NCBI GenBank assembly: GCA_964437415.1
Contig: CAYTGN010000008.1
Coordinates: 62,001 to 126,000, forward strand
Length of the DNA stretch: 64,000 bases
Direction of reading: 5' to 3'
Source: CADEDV01 sp964437415
GTDB taxonomy: Bacteria; Bacteroidota; Bacteroidia; Chitinophagales; Chitinophagaceae
Below are positions 24,994-33,785 of this stretch, one piece after another. The notes under the pieces were generated by a model. That model made no database searches and was not told the DNA's origin. It saw nothing but the letters and a program-made list of their open reading frames with translations. Both the position numbers and the translations under genes were made by a program. The stretch's first letter is position 1. Each line of letters begins with the position of its first letter.

Positions 24994-26228
24994 TTACTGG
25001 ATAAATAATAAATAGTATTGCTGTTTTCCCGGCGAAATACGGAACGGCTTTCCTGCAAAATATCTTCGGTAGTCACGGTTGCATACTTATCAAGTTCAAA
25101 ATTCATCCACGATGCATCACCGAGCAGTTCATAATAAGCCAGGCTGTTGGCACGGTTCATCACACTCATATCTTCAAATGCGATGAGGCTTTCTGTTTTA
25201 TTTTTCACTTTTTGCAATTCGGTTTCGGCCACCAGTGTCTGTTTCATTTTTTCCAGTTCGGCTTCCACCGCTTTTTCTGCATCTTCCATTTTCACTCCCT
25301 TCACCAATTTGCCATCAATGGCCAGCAAGCCGCTGTCGGTGCTGCCAAAATGATAACATTCAATATTGCTGAAGAGTTTTTGTTCTTTCACCAGCGACTG
25401 GAACAACCTGGAAGAAGCACCTCCTCCAAGAATATCGGAGAGCAGGTCAACAATATAATACCGCCTGTCCATGCGGGGATAGATGTGCCATGTTTTATAA
25501 AAAGCATCCAGCGGCACCCTGGCTTTCACTTCTAATTTTCTTTCTTCTGTTTGCGGAGTTTCCTGTGGCAGGTTTCGCTTATACCTTTCTCCGGAAGGTA
25601 TATCGCCAAACCATTTCTCTGCCAGTTCCCTCACTTTTTCCATGCTGACATTTCCTGCCACCACCAGCACAGCATTCACCGGGCGGTAATGTTTAAAAAA
25701 GAAATTTTTTACATCGGATAGTTGTGCATTTTCTATATGCGACAATTCTTTTCCTATCGTCATCCAGCGATAAGGATGATTTTTATAGGCAAGTTCCCGC
25801 ATCTTATGCCACACATCGCCATAAGGCTTGGTGAGATAGTGTTCCTTGAATTCTTCACAAACCACTTTGCGTTGCACATCCAGGCTTTTTTCACCAAATG
25901 CCAGCGACAACATACGGTCGCTTTCAAGCCAGAAAGCTGTTTCCAAATTCTCAGCGGGCAACTGGATATAATAATTGGTGAGATCATTGGTGGTGTATGC
26001 ATTATTCTCTCCACCGGCCATTTGCAGGGGTTCGTCATAGTTAGGAACATTGACCGAACCGCCAAACATCAGGTGTTCAAACAGGTGGGCAAAGCCTGTT
26101 TTTGAAGGGTCTTCATCCCTTGCGCCAACATCATACATAACATTCACCACCGCCATAGGGGTGGAGCTGTCCTGGTGCACAATAACACGCAGCCCGTTGC
26201 CGAGAGTAAATTTTTCAAACTGGATCAT
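24990..26228 (-). CDS. M16 family zinc metallopeptidase, catalytic subunit
   Basis: A 412-residue protein with the inverted zinc motif His48-Leu-Phe-Glu51-His52 (GFAHLFEHLMFGG) and the downstream glutamate ligand region VCEEFKEHYL. It lacks a signal peptide, like mitochondrial-processing-peptidase-type M16B enzymes. The C-terminal domain contains ILGGGASSRLFQSLVKEQKL. With the adjacent inactive subunit it probably forms a heterodimer that degrades short peptides in the cytoplasm. It is first in the operon leading to the inactive subunit and the holin-like membrane protein. Confidence 0.92.
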   Translation of the reverse strand: MIQFEKFTLGNGLRVIVHQDSSTPMAVVNVMYDVGARDEDPSKTGFAHLFEHLMFGGSVNVPNYDEPLQMAGGENNAYTTNDLTNYYIQLPAENLETAFWLESDRMLSLAFGEKSLDVQRKVVCEEFKEHYLTKPYGDVWHKMRELAYKNHPYRWMTIGKELSHIENAQLSDVKNFFFKHYRPVNAVLVVAGNVSMEKVRELAEKWFGDIPSGERYKRNLPQETPQTEERKLEVKARVPLDAFYKTWHIYPRMDRRYYIVDLLSDILGGGASSRLFQSLVKEQKLFSNIECYHFGSTDSGLLAIDGKLVKGVKMEDAEKAVEAELEKMKQTLVAETELQKVKNKTESLIAFEDMSVMNRANSLAYYELLGDASWMNFELDKYATVTTEDILQESRSVFRRENSNTIYYLSSN

Positions 26229-26317
26229 ATACTTATAACATCTGCTGAATGATAAGGTTGTAGTCCCTGCAGAACGGTAAAAATATTGAAAATACTGTTG
26301 TCCCGGACAGAACCGGC

Positions 26318-27514
26318 TCAGCGGATACTTTTGGTTTTGAAATTGATCTCCAACAGTTCGGTGCCCCGGCGAACAATGAACCGCATTTTCTGGTTGGCCG
26401 CCTGCAGGGCCACTTTGTAGTGGTTCATATTCTGGTTGAAGTTGTTGTTGATGGCCATCACCACATCGCCTTCCAGCAAACCGCCTTCTTCCGCAGGCGA
26501 ACCTTTGGCCACATCACCCACCACAATTTCTCCTTCAATAAAATAGAGCTCAACCCCCGAATACGAATAATCGAACGGTTCTGAAAAGTGGCTGTTGGGA
26601 ATAATATAAATATCCCGTTTTTCATAGTTGATGATCGTATTGAACCGCCGCAAGATATCATTACCGATGATGCCGCTCATATAAGGATAGGAGGTAACGT
26701 TGTAATCATCATCAAAAATATAGGTCGGCACAGCCCGGAATTTAAAAGGGCCAATCCTCACTTCCCTGATAACCGTAAGTTTCATATCAATTTTGCCGCC
26801 TACACCTTCTCCTTCCTTTGACCAGAGTTTTCTTTTGCGGTGAATAAAAGAGCTGTCATCCACAAAATCGCTGGATAAAAGCATACAGAGCCCCGCCCCG
26901 ATATCATACAGGAACCTTGAATTCACCGTCACATTATCCCGGATGCGCAGACCCTGGACCGGCAGGTTGCTGATCACAGGTTTCAGCATGTAGCCGCCCT
27001 TGGGATAACGGATGGAGCCGCGGCTGCAAATATCAATATGCAGGCTATCGTAGTCAATTTTCACAATGTAGCGGCTCAACAGGGAGTAGCCGATGATGCC
27101 ATCAATCTGTTCGCCATATACCGCTGTGAGGATAGAATAGTCATTCACATGAAAATCGAGGCTGTCCACTGTCAGCCCGGGGAATCTTAGTTTTTGCTTA
27201 TACAAGAAAGGAACTTTTCGTATGCCGGCAATGCCCCTGATGGTGCGGTCGGTTGGTTCGGGTTTCAGCCGCAGGTAAACCGCAGTGGAAGAGTCGAGTG
27301 AGATGCCGCTGCTGCCGGTATCTAAGATAAAATTGAGTGTATCCGGTGAATCATTCAGTGTAGCCTGCAGGATCACAATACCCCCGGTCAGTTGCATGAA
27401 AGGTATACGGGTCAGTCGTTGCGAAGGGGGTTCAATGAATTCTTCCTGTGCCCAAAGGGTGGGAATGTAAAAAAACAAGAGCCCGAAGATAAATCCCGCC
27501 TGTTTTCTTTTCAT
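26318..27514 (-). CDS. Exported aspartyl protease-like protein with C-terminal PDZ domain
   Basis: ATG 27514 gives a 398-residue protein with a good signal peptide (GFIFGLLFFYIPTLWAQ); an ATG at 27535 would only add seven residues. The retropepsin-like domain has LDTGSSGISLD (Asp-Thr-Gly). A second half with YDIGAGLCMLLSSDF may supply the other catalytic or structural loop. At about residues 320-395 a PDZ domain is visible (VAKGSPAEEGGLLEGDVVMAIN). Similar aspartyl-protease/PDZ proteins occur widely in Bacteroidota; substrates are not known. It is transcribed divergently from mqnC. Confidence 0.8.
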   Translation of the reverse strand: MKRKQAGFIFGLLFFYIPTLWAQEEFIEPPSQRLTRIPFMQLTGGIVILQATLNDSPDTLNFILDTGSSGISLDSSTAVYLRLKPEPTDRTIRGIAGIRKVPFLYKQKLRFPGLTVDSLDFHVNDYSILTAVYGEQIDGIIGYSLLSRYIVKIDYDSLHIDICSRGSIRYPKGGYMLKPVISNLPVQGLRIRDNVTVNSRFLYDIGAGLCMLLSSDFVDDSSFIHRKRKLWSKEGEGVGGKIDMKLTVIREVRIGPFKFRAVPTYIFDDDYNVTSYPYMSGIIGNDILRRFNTIINYEKRDIYIIPNSHFSEPFDYSYSGVELYFIEGEIVVGDVAKGSPAEEGGLLEGDVVMAINNNFNQNMNHYKVALQAANQKMRFIVRRGTELLEINFKTKSIR

Positions 27515-27655
27515 GTAACGGTGTTTGGTCAGCAATCGTATGGTAGTAAAGACAGGTAGCCCGGCCTAAATGATGCAGGAAAGCCCGCCGCTTATCTAAA
27601 TTACCCGTAATATATCAGGTTGCAAAACCGTTCAGCCCGTTTAAAATGCGGGTCA

Positions 27656-27663
27656 TAACTTTG
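27656..27663 (+). promoter_or_regulatory. Bacteroidota -7 box (TAACTTTG) upstream of mqnC
   Basis: A perfect match to TAnnTTTG, 30 bases before the mqnC ATG. No TTTG element is present at 17-23 bases upstream, so the -33 element is weak or divergent. Confidence 0.5.
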
Positions 27664-27685
27664 CGGGTCTATCCAACCCCCGTTT

Positions 27686-28810
27686 ATGCAATTGAATGAC
27701 CTGTACGATAAAGCCGCTGATTTTGGGTTTTTGTCCGTAGAAGAAGCTGTGGAGTTGTATCATCATGCCCCACTGGCCGACCTGATGTTCCTGGCAGATG
27801 AACTGCGGAAAAAGCAAGTGCCCCACGGAAAAGTAACCTGGCAGATTGACCGCAATGTAAACACCACCAATGTGTGCATCGCCAATTGTAAGTTTTGCAA
27901 TTTCTACCGCATCCCCGGTCATGCCGAAGCCTATATCACGGATATGGACACCTATCGTCAAAAGATCAGGGAAACCATCAAATATGGCGGCGACCAGTTG
28001 TTGTTACAGGGCGGTCATCACCCGGAACTGGGACTGCAGTTTTATGTGGATACATTCAAAGCCATTAAAGCAGAATTTCCCGATATCAAACTCCATGCAC
28101 TGGGGCCGCCGGAAGTGGCGCATATCACCAAACTGGAAAAAAGCACCCATCGTGAAGTGCTGACCGCCTTAAAAGAAGCGGGGCTTGATTCATTGCCCGG
28201 CGCAGGTGCAGAGATATTGATTGACCGGGTGAGAAGACTGATCAGCAAAGGCAAATGCGGCGCACAGGAATGGCTCGACATCATGCATGAGGCGCATAAA
28301 CTGGATATCACCACTTCAGCCACCATGATGTTTGGCCATGTGGAAACGATTGAAGAACGTTTTGAACACCTGGCAAAGCTGAGAGAAGTGCAAAGCCGCA
28401 AGCCGCAGGATGCAAAAGGGTTTTTAGCTTTTATTCCCTGGACCTTCCAGGATGTGGATACCTTGCTGGCAAAGATCCGCGGGGTGCATAATCTCACTAC
28501 ACCGGAGGAATATATCCGCATGATCGCTTTGAGCCGCATCATGCTGCCCAACGTTAAGAACATACAGGCAAGCTGGCTCACAGTGGGCAAACAAACGGCA
28601 CAGCTTTGCCTGCACAGCGGCGCCAATGATTTTGGCTCTATCATGATTGAAGAAAATGTGGTGAGTGCAGCCGGTGCGCCGCATCGTTTCACTTACAAAA
28701 CCATACAGGATGCAATCCGTGAAGCAGGGTTTGAACCGCAACTGCGCAACCAGCAGTATGAGTGGAGAGAGATTCCGGAGCTGATAGAAGAGCAGGCGAT
28801 TAATTATTAG
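27686..28810 (+). CDS. mqnC: Cyclic dehypoxanthinyl futalosine synthase, radical SAM
   Basis: A 374-residue protein. The radical-SAM cluster is Cys64, Cys68 and Cys71 in VCIANCKFCNFYR. Further MqnC/MqnE-family blocks are LLQGGHHPELGLQFY, LPGAGAEILIDRVRR, TTSATMMFGHVET and FIPWTFQ. MqnC converts dehypoxanthine futalosine to the cyclic form in the futalosine route to menaquinone, in the cytoplasm. Length and motifs fit MqnC better than the related MqnE. No other mqn gene lies in this window, so the pathway genes are dispersed. It has its own -7 box at 27656. Confidence 0.95.
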   Translation: MQLNDLYDKAADFGFLSVEEAVELYHHAPLADLMFLADELRKKQVPHGKVTWQIDRNVNTTNVCIANCKFCNFYRIPGHAEAYITDMDTYRQKIRETIKYGGDQLLLQGGHHPELGLQFYVDTFKAIKAEFPDIKLHALGPPEVAHITKLEKSTHREVLTALKEAGLDSLPGAGAEILIDRVRRLISKGKCGAQEWLDIMHEAHKLDITTSATMMFGHVETIEERFEHLAKLREVQSRKPQDAKGFLAFIPWTFQDVDTLLAKIRGVHNLTTPEEYIRMIALSRIMLPNVKNIQASWLTVGKQTAQLCLHSGANDFGSIMIEENVVSAAGAPHRFTYKTIQDAIREAGFEPQLRNQQYEWREIPELIEEQAINY

Positions 28811-28873
28811 GTGAATGGTGAATGGGTGGCATTAATAAAGAAGTAGTTCATCTTATACATTATACAGGTATTT

Positions 28874-29182
28874 ATGAGTAAACCGTACAGCAGTTTTCGG
28901 AAGATCGCTTTTGCAGAGGGGGTTTCGTTTCTTGTTTTATTATTCATTGCCATGCCGCTGAAATATTTTGCAGCGATGCCCATGGCGGTCACCATTGTTG
29001 GCGGGCTGCATGGCGCCTTGTTTGTGGCGCTGGCAATTGCCGCTTACCTCGTAAAAGACAAATACAACAAACCCTTTGGCTGGGGGCTGAAAGTGTTTAT
29101 TGCTTCCATCATTCCTTTTGGCACTTTTTATATGGATAAGGAGTGGAAGAAAGAGGAAGCGGAACTGGAAACTGCATCGTAG
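28874..29182 (+). CDS. DUF3817 family small membrane protein
   Basis: A 102-residue protein with three hydrophobic helices. The family pattern is visible: FRKIAFAEGVSFLVLLFIAMPLKY, GGLHGALFVALAI (conserved His between helices) and the WGLKVFIASIIPFGTFYMDK ending. DUF3817 proteins resemble integral segments of certain transporters but have no known function. It follows mqnC by 63 bases and may be read from the same transcript. A 9-bp inverted repeat begins immediately after its stop. Confidence 0.8.
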   Translation: MSKPYSSFRKIAFAEGVSFLVLLFIAMPLKYFAAMPMAVTIVGGLHGALFVALAIAAYLVKDKYNKPFGWGLKVFIASIIPFGTFYMDKEWKKEEAELETAS

Positions 29183-29225
29183 CTGGTACAGTTTTTCATT
29201 GGGAGTCAACGGGTTTCTGTACCAG
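29183..29225. repeat. 9-bp inverted repeat after the DUF3817 gene
   Basis: CTGGTACAG at 29183-29191 and CTGTACCAG at 29217-29225 are perfect inverted copies, 25 bases apart, starting at the base after the DUF3817 stop. It could be a weak transcription terminator or mRNA 3' structure; no U-run follows the second arm. Confidence 0.45.
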
Positions 29226-29240
29226 GAGTTTCGTATATTT

Positions 29241-29720
29241 ATGTGTTATGCACCATCTCTAAAAAACCTTTGCGAGTTGAAAAAAGTGATTCTATTTTTC
29301 TGCCTAACTTTATATTTTGCCTCTTTAAAGGCTCAAAACGTTAACTCGGACAAACCCGAAGTAATTGCCAAAACCCAATATGGCGAATTGACCTTTTACA
29401 GAAAGACTTGCACGAAAAACAAACTCGAATTTGTTCAAAGTGGTAATAAGAGAATTGCTGATAAAAGTGTAGACAGTATCCTCAACAATAGAAACCTGGC
29501 TGAAGAAAAAGTGAAGTTTAAATTCATTTTAGATAACTCGGGAAAGATTGTTTCGTGTGAAATCTTAAGACCTTCAAAAATTGAAAGGCTAAATGTTTTT
29601 CTTTTAGAAGTATTTAATGAGGCTATTTCCAACTTACGTTCTGAAAATTATAATCTAAGTTGTGGAAAGAGAAGAAAGGAATTCTTCGTTGCTGTAACTT
29701 ATGCTGGTCGAAAGAAATGA
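29241..29720 (+). CDS. Small exported protein of unknown function
   Basis: ATG 29241 gives 159 residues; a TTG at 29277 would place the signal peptide (KKVILFFCLTLYFASLKAQ) at the very N-terminus and may be the true start (147 residues). The longer open frame from 29100 overlaps DUF3817 and is unlikely. The mature part ends with a beta-rich segment, VKFKFILDNSGKIVSCEILRPS...EVFNEAISNL, faintly like TonB C-terminal or energy-transducer domains, but too weak to name. The gene is visibly more AT-rich than mqnC beside it, hinting at a different origin. Confidence 0.55.
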   Translation: MCYAPSLKNLCELKKVILFFCLTLYFASLKAQNVNSDKPEVIAKTQYGELTFYRKTCTKNKLEFVQSGNKRIADKSVDSILNNRNLAEEKVKFKFILDNSGKIVSCEILRPSKIERLNVFLLEVFNEAISNLRSENYNLSCGKRRKEFFVAVTYAGRKK

Positions 29721-29923
29721 CGGCGCATAACATTGCATTAGCCATATGGCTGGACAAATATATTTTCAGCTTTTTTGTTTGCTACTCTGCTTCGGTTTCA
29801 GCAGACGAATAACGCCGGGTAGCAGAATAAACAATGAGCTTTTGTATAATCAGCATCGGCGGAGGCAGACGGAACACAGAATGCCCGTACTTCGCCAAGC
29901 TCTGACCTTTATAGCCCTCTCAC

Positions 29924-30202
29924 ATGCTCTTCCTAAAAATCATATCAACAATTCTCTTAGCTGCTAATATGGTGATCGGGTTTCGTTTTTTCCTGAACGT
30001 TATCGGGGTGCTGAAGACCAGCAAATATTCACCCGGCGCCACGGCGCTTTATGCTTTTATTTTCCTGGGGCTGGCCATCGCCGGTATTTATTTTCTTTTT
30101 TTCCGCCCCAACACTACACTGGCACTCTGGATCAGTATCGGGCCCTGGGCACTGATGCTGGTTGTTCTCCTGGTCACCATGCTTACCAGCGATTATAAAT
30201 AA
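29924..30202 (+). CDS. Small three-helix membrane protein, unknown function
   Basis: A 92-residue protein composed almost entirely of three hydrophobic helices (residues about 3-25, 41-60 and 66-88), with short polar loops (LKTSKYSPG, RPNTT). No family was recognised with confidence. Its stop codon TAA is part of the -7-like box of the next gene. It lies after a 203-base stretch without a convincing gene. Confidence 0.55.
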   Translation: MLFLKIISTILLAANMVIGFRFFLNVIGVLKTSKYSPGATALYAFIFLGLAIAGIYFLFFRPNTTLALWISIGPWALMLVVLLVTMLTSDYK

Positions 30203-30207
30203 CTTTA
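30200..30207 (+). promoter_or_regulatory. -7-like box overlapping a stop codon, leaderless spacing
   Basis: TAACTTTA matches TAnnTTTG except for the last base. Its first T is 11 bases before the ATG at 30211, and its first three bases are the stop codon of the preceding gene. The placement suggests a leaderless mRNA for the 84-residue protein. Confidence 0.35.
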
Positions 30208-30210
30208 TTT

Positions 30211-30465
30211 ATGACCATCATCCGTTTTTCACCCCGCTGGAAAGAAGAACTGGTCGCCGCCAGCGATGAAGGAACACTGATCTTTGAGCTGACGATGGGA
30301 AAATATCATGTCTATTTCCCTGATCAAAAAAAATGGCAGGCTTCTGTGCCGGCATGGGCAAAAGATAAATGGGAACTGTATCATGAGCAATGCCGGCGCT
30401 GGTGTGAGCAAAACAGGATTCCGTTTACGGTTGTTGACAACACGTTTGTTTACGAAGAAAAATAA
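30211..30465 (+). CDS. Small soluble protein of unknown function (84 residues)
   Basis: A tryptophan- and charge-rich protein (FSPRWKEELVAAS, KYHVYFPDQKKWQASVPAW, WELYHEQCRRWCEQNRIPF) with no signal peptide or membrane helix. Not recognised as a named family. The amphipathic strand-helix pattern looks like a folded small domain rather than chance. It ends 46 bases before a strong bidirectional terminator shared with the cytochrome gene. Confidence 0.6.
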   Translation: MTIIRFSPRWKEELVAASDEGTLIFELTMGKYHVYFPDQKKWQASVPAWAKDKWELYHEQCRRWCEQNRIPFTVVDNTFVYEEK

Positions 30466-30510
30466 CTGCCCGCCATTTTTGGCCATCTTTTTCAATGGGG
30501 TTAATGATAA

Positions 30511-30539
30511 AAAAATCCGGCATGATGCCGGATTTTTTT
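30511..30539. terminator. Bidirectional intrinsic terminator
   Basis: Arms AAAAATCCGGCAT and ATGCCGGATTTTT form a GC-cored hairpin with A-run and T-run on either side, so it works in both directions. It lies between the converging genes ending at 30465 (+) and 30563 (-). Confidence 0.9.
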
Positions 30540-30562
30540 GACTGAAGTATAGTGTACTTCCT

Positions 30563-31510
30563 TTATTGCGGATATTTCTCCACTTTGTTGCTGATGGGCT
30601 TCACGGTCCGCAGGTAAGCATAGATCGCTTTCAGATCATCTTCTTTCATTTTTCCATACTGCGCCCAGGGCATGATGGTATTTTCCCGGCCCGGATGCCT
30701 GTTTACATTGGCATCGGATGAATTGGTTTTAAACTTGGCCAGGAACATTTCTTCTGTCCAGGTACCGATACCGGTTGCAGAGTCGGGAGTAATGTTCGCT
30801 ACCGTTACTTTAAACATTGGCAGGTTAAAAGTAAATCCTCCTGCAAACAGTTTTGTAAAATCGGGGCCCTGTGGTCCCATGGGGGTGTGGCACTCCGAAC
30901 ACACTGCAGCATTGGTGATGTACTCTCCGTATTTCACTTTGTCGGAAAGATCAGGGATCTTGTTGTTATCCAGGTTCACTACAGGCAACGGGCCGGCCAT
31001 GCTGATGGGAATTTCCAGTTTCCGGGGCGGCGTGGTTCTTTCAATCGGTTTTAAAGTACGGATATATGCTACGATGGAAAGAATATCTTCTTTTGCCATT
31101 TTGCTGTAATGTTGAAACGGCATGATCGGGAAAAGAGTGTCTCCTTTATTGTTGATGCCGCCAGTGATGGCCCTGATGATTTCATCATCGGTCCAGTCTT
31201 TCAAAGCATAGGGTGTGATATTGGGCGGAGTGATCTCGCCCGGGATACCTTCCTCTTTGCCAAAAGGAAAGCCAGAGCCACCACCCTCTGTGCCGGGCAC
31301 CACAGGCAAGGAGTATTTACCGGTGTCCCTGATGCTGTGGCAGTCCAAACACTGGGCAACATAATGTGCCAGGTAATAACCCCGCTCTACCCGCTTCACT
31401 GAGTCTTCATTGGCGGCAGGTGCTTCGGCATCTTTCCCTTTACAGGAAGAAACATAAACGACAGCAATGGCCAGGCAGGCTATTGCCGAAATAACAAAGA
31501 ACTTTTTCAT
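30563..31510 (-). CDS. Dihaem c-type cytochrome lipoprotein
   Basis: A 315-residue protein. The signal peptide ends in a VSSC lipobox (Cys23). Two canonical haem-attachment sites are visible: Cys54-x-x-Cys57-His58 (CLDCH) and Cys204-x-x-Cys207-His208 (CSECH). Each is followed by a likely axial Met (FPIMPFQHYS and TIMPWAQYGKM), giving two monohaem domains. This is the layout of periplasmic electron-transfer dihaem cytochromes found as subunits or partners of dehydrogenases. No dehydrogenase gene is adjacent, so its donor and acceptor are unknown. Confidence 0.9.
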   Translation of the reverse strand: MKKFFVISAIACLAIAVVYVSSCKGKDAEAPAANEDSVKRVERGYYLAHYVAQCLDCHSIRDTGKYSLPVVPGTEGGGSGFPFGKEEGIPGEITPPNITPYALKDWTDDEIIRAITGGINNKGDTLFPIMPFQHYSKMAKEDILSIVAYIRTLKPIERTTPPRKLEIPISMAGPLPVVNLDNNKIPDLSDKVKYGEYITNAAVCSECHTPMGPQGPDFTKLFAGGFTFNLPMFKVTVANITPDSATGIGTWTEEMFLAKFKTNSSDANVNRHPGRENTIMPWAQYGKMKEDDLKAIYAYLRTVKPISNKVEKYPQ

Positions 31511-31601
31511 GTTGGTTCGTTTTGATTGAAAAGAGTGAATAGACCATTAAAGGTTAAGAAAATTTTTTTCTCTTGCAAAAAGAATTGCACGAATTGTACC
31601 C

Positions 31602-32705
31602 TCAGGAAAGAACCGCCACGCTATTAAAATATTGGTCCAGCACCGTTATGGCTGCCCTTTGGTCTTTGGCAATACGGCCCAGTTCATCATCCATTTTCAT
31701 CACCTGCGCCGGGTAAAGGCTGCACATCCGGATGGCTTCACCGGTATCTATGCCGCAACTGATGACCAGGTTTTGCAAGGCCTTATCCATCGTCAGCGCA
31801 GAACCGCTGAGAATATTTGCTGCTTCATACTTATCACCGACAAGGTAATGCTGGTAGGAACCCTCAGTTGTTTCAGTGACCGCATCAGTTATTACAAATA
31901 ATCTTTCCCGCATGGCTTTTTTGGCGATGCGGATAGCTGCAAAATCAACATGATAACCATCCGGGATGATGCTGGCCATCACAGATGAATGATCCATGGT
32001 GGCTCCGGCCAGTCCCGGTTCGCGGTGCTGCAAGGGGCTCATAGCGTTGAATAAATGAGTGACGGCGCTGATGCCACTTTCAAAACCCTGCATCGCTTCT
32101 TTATAGGTTGCGTTGCTGTGCCCGGCCGAAATGATGATTCCCTGTGAGAGTATATATTCAATTACTTCCCGGCTGCAAACCTCCGGCGCCAGGGTGATCA
32201 TTTTGATGATACCTTTTCCATAGTCAAGTATTTCTTTCACCTCTGCCAGTGAAGGGGAATGAATCAAAGATTCCACATGGGCGCCTCTTTTTACCGGGTT
32301 GATCCATGGCCCTTCGAGGTGCAAACCCAGCACCCCTTCGCCATCCTGCTGCCAGTAGTTCCGCACGGCATCAATGCAGCGAAAAAAAACTTCTTTGCTG
32401 TTAGTAGCTACTGCCGGCAAACAAAAAGCAGCGCCACCCCTCCTGCAATAATCAACTAATCCCGTCAATGTATCAGCCTGCGGATAAACTGCCAGCAGTT
32501 TTCCATAAGCTCCGTATATCTGCAGATCAATAAAAGAAGGAACAAGAATGCCATCATCAAAATGATGAGCAGGCAATGAAGAAGGTAGCGAGGAAACAGG
32601 AAGTATCTGCCGGATGCGGCCATGCTCCACCAGCACGGCATGATGGCTCAGCCATTCTGTTCCGGTGAAAATGCGTTCGGCAATATAGGCTTTGGGGTTG
32701 CTCAT
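31602..32705 (-). CDS. nagA: N-acetylglucosamine-6-phosphate deacetylase
   Basis: A 367-residue amidohydrolase-superfamily protein with the NagA pattern. Instead of HxH there is a Q-type strand (IDLQIYGAYG), as in known NagA. Glu is present in GLHLEGPWINP, histidines in AGHSNATY and THLFNAMSPLQHREPG, and the catalytic Asp in FVITDAV. It deacetylates GlcNAc-6-P to GlcN-6-P and acetate in the cytoplasm, serving amino-sugar catabolism or peptidoglycan recycling. A TATTTTTA box (32715-32722, minus strand) precedes the start. No other nag gene is adjacent. Confidence 0.9.
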   Translation of the reverse strand: MSNPKAYIAERIFTGTEWLSHHAVLVEHGRIRQILPVSSLPSSLPAHHFDDGILVPSFIDLQIYGAYGKLLAVYPQADTLTGLVDYCRRGGAAFCLPAVATNSKEVFFRCIDAVRNYWQQDGEGVLGLHLEGPWINPVKRGAHVESLIHSPSLAEVKEILDYGKGIIKMITLAPEVCSREVIEYILSQGIIISAGHSNATYKEAMQGFESGISAVTHLFNAMSPLQHREPGLAGATMDHSSVMASIIPDGYHVDFAAIRIAKKAMRERLFVITDAVTETTEGSYQHYLVGDKYEAANILSGSALTMDKALQNLVISCGIDTGEAIRMCSLYPAQVMKMDDELGRIAKDQRAAITVLDQYFNSVAVLS

Positions 32706-32732
32706 GTATTGCCTTAAAAATACGATGCAGCA

Positions 32733-33032
32733 CTACAACTTCCAGAACTTTCCAAACAGGCCGAGATATTTCTGTTTCTTTCCAAAGGAAGGTATTCCAA
32801 TATTAAGATTGGAATACTGACCCGTTTGCGGGTTATACACCTGTTTCACCTCTTTACATTCACTGACGCTGCAAATGGAAAAAAGTTTGTAGTGATCTAC
32901 GGTCGTCAGCGGTTTACAGGCTAATGAACTCACATTTTTTTCTGCAAACCTTTCAAATTTTGTTTTTGATGGGGTCGTTATCAATGCTACGATCAGCAGC
33001 AGAAGCAGGATGAGACCTGACCATTTTTGCAT
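32733..33032 (-). CDS. Small exported or anchored protein, DUF4359-like
   Basis: A 99-residue protein with an N-terminal hydrophobic segment (SGLILLLLLIVALITTPS), a short region with two Cys (SLACKPL and FSICSVSECKEV) and a basic aromatic tail (KYLGLFGKFWKL). Signal plus TTPSKTKFERFAEKN resembles DUF4359 proteins, but the match is by eye. It lies between nagA and the two-component genes. Function unknown. Confidence 0.55.
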   Translation of the reverse strand: MQKWSGLILLLLLIVALITTPSKTKFERFAEKNVSSLACKPLTTVDHYKLFSICSVSECKEVKQVYNPQTGQYSNLNIGIPSFGKKQKYLGLFGKFWKL

Positions 33033-33095
33033 AATAAAAGTTTTCTGTAAGCTACGACAAATTAGAAATAATTACCATCCGTAGAAATGGATATT

Positions 33096-33785
33096 TTATC
33101 CAGCTACAAAACGATAACCGATGCCCTTAATGGTGATGATCTCCAGCGAAGGATCTTCCCGCAGGTAACTGCGCAGTTTGGTGATATATACATCAAGATT
33201 GCGGCTGTTGAAGAAAGAGTCATTGCCCCAAAGCAGGTTCAGGATGTCTTTGCGGTCAATGATCTTGCCGCGGTTTTCATAGAGAAGTTTTAATAACTCA
33301 CTTTCCCGGTAAGAAAGTTTTTTATCTTCTTTGCCATCGCTGAGCAACTGGCGGTTGAGCTGGAAGCTGTATTTGCCCAAAGTCACGAAGTCACCCGTGA
33401 CCTTGTTATTATTTTCTGTCTTATTTCGCAGCAGGCTTTGAATGCGAACGATCAGCTCTTCCATACTGAAAGGCTTGCGGATATAGTCATTGCCGCCGAG
33501 TGAGAAACCCTTCACCACATCTTCAGTCTGTGTTTTTGCAGTCAGGAAAATAATAGGTATCGCCTCATCTGTTTCCCTGATCTCATCGGCAATAGCAAAC
33601 CCGTCTTTATTGGGCAGCATCACATCCAGCACACAGATGTCGGGTTTTGATTTGCCGAACAGGTCCATCACTTTGGCGCCATCGCTTTCCATCAGCACTT
33701 CAAAGCCGCGGCTTTCCAGGCTTTCTCTTACGATCTTGCCGAGGAACAATTCATCTTCCACATATAGCACTTTAATGGAACTCAT
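33096..33785 (-). CDS. OmpR/PhoB-family response regulator
   Basis: A 229-residue protein. The receiver domain (about 1-120) has acidic residues Glu10-Asp11, phospho-acceptor Asp54 (CVLDVMLP), Thr in FLTAK and Lys in IRKPFS. The winged-helix DNA-binding domain (about 130-229) shows LSYRESELLKLLYENRGKIIDR.. and the C-terminal SYLREDPSLEIITIKGIGYRF hairpin (written here in part). Its start overlaps the sensor kinase stop by 4 bases, so the pair is co-translated. Targets are unknown; the divergent GLPDLI gene at 35683 is a candidate. Confidence 0.93.
   Translation of the reverse strand: MSSIKVLYVEDELFLGKIVRESLESRGFEVLMESDGAKVMDLFGKSKPDICVLDVMLPNKDGFAIADEIRETDEAIPIIFLTAKTQTEDVVKGFSLGGNDYIRKPFSMEELIVRIQSLLRNKTENNNKVTGDFVTLGKYSFQLNRQLLSDGKEDKKLSYRESELLKLLYENRGKIIDRKDILNLLWGNDSFFNSRNLDVYITKLRSYLREDPSLEIITIKGIGYRFVAG

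Noticed and set aside
29715..29760. GGCGCATAACATTGC string like an integron cassette attC end.
   Set aside because: No matching inverse core site or folded attC partner was found nearby, and no integrase gene is in the window.
29746..29967. A 73-codon plus-strand frame between two small genes.
   Set aside because: Composition is not protein-like (Arg/His runs, no domain), it has no promoter box, and its end overlaps the better-supported membrane protein start at 29924.
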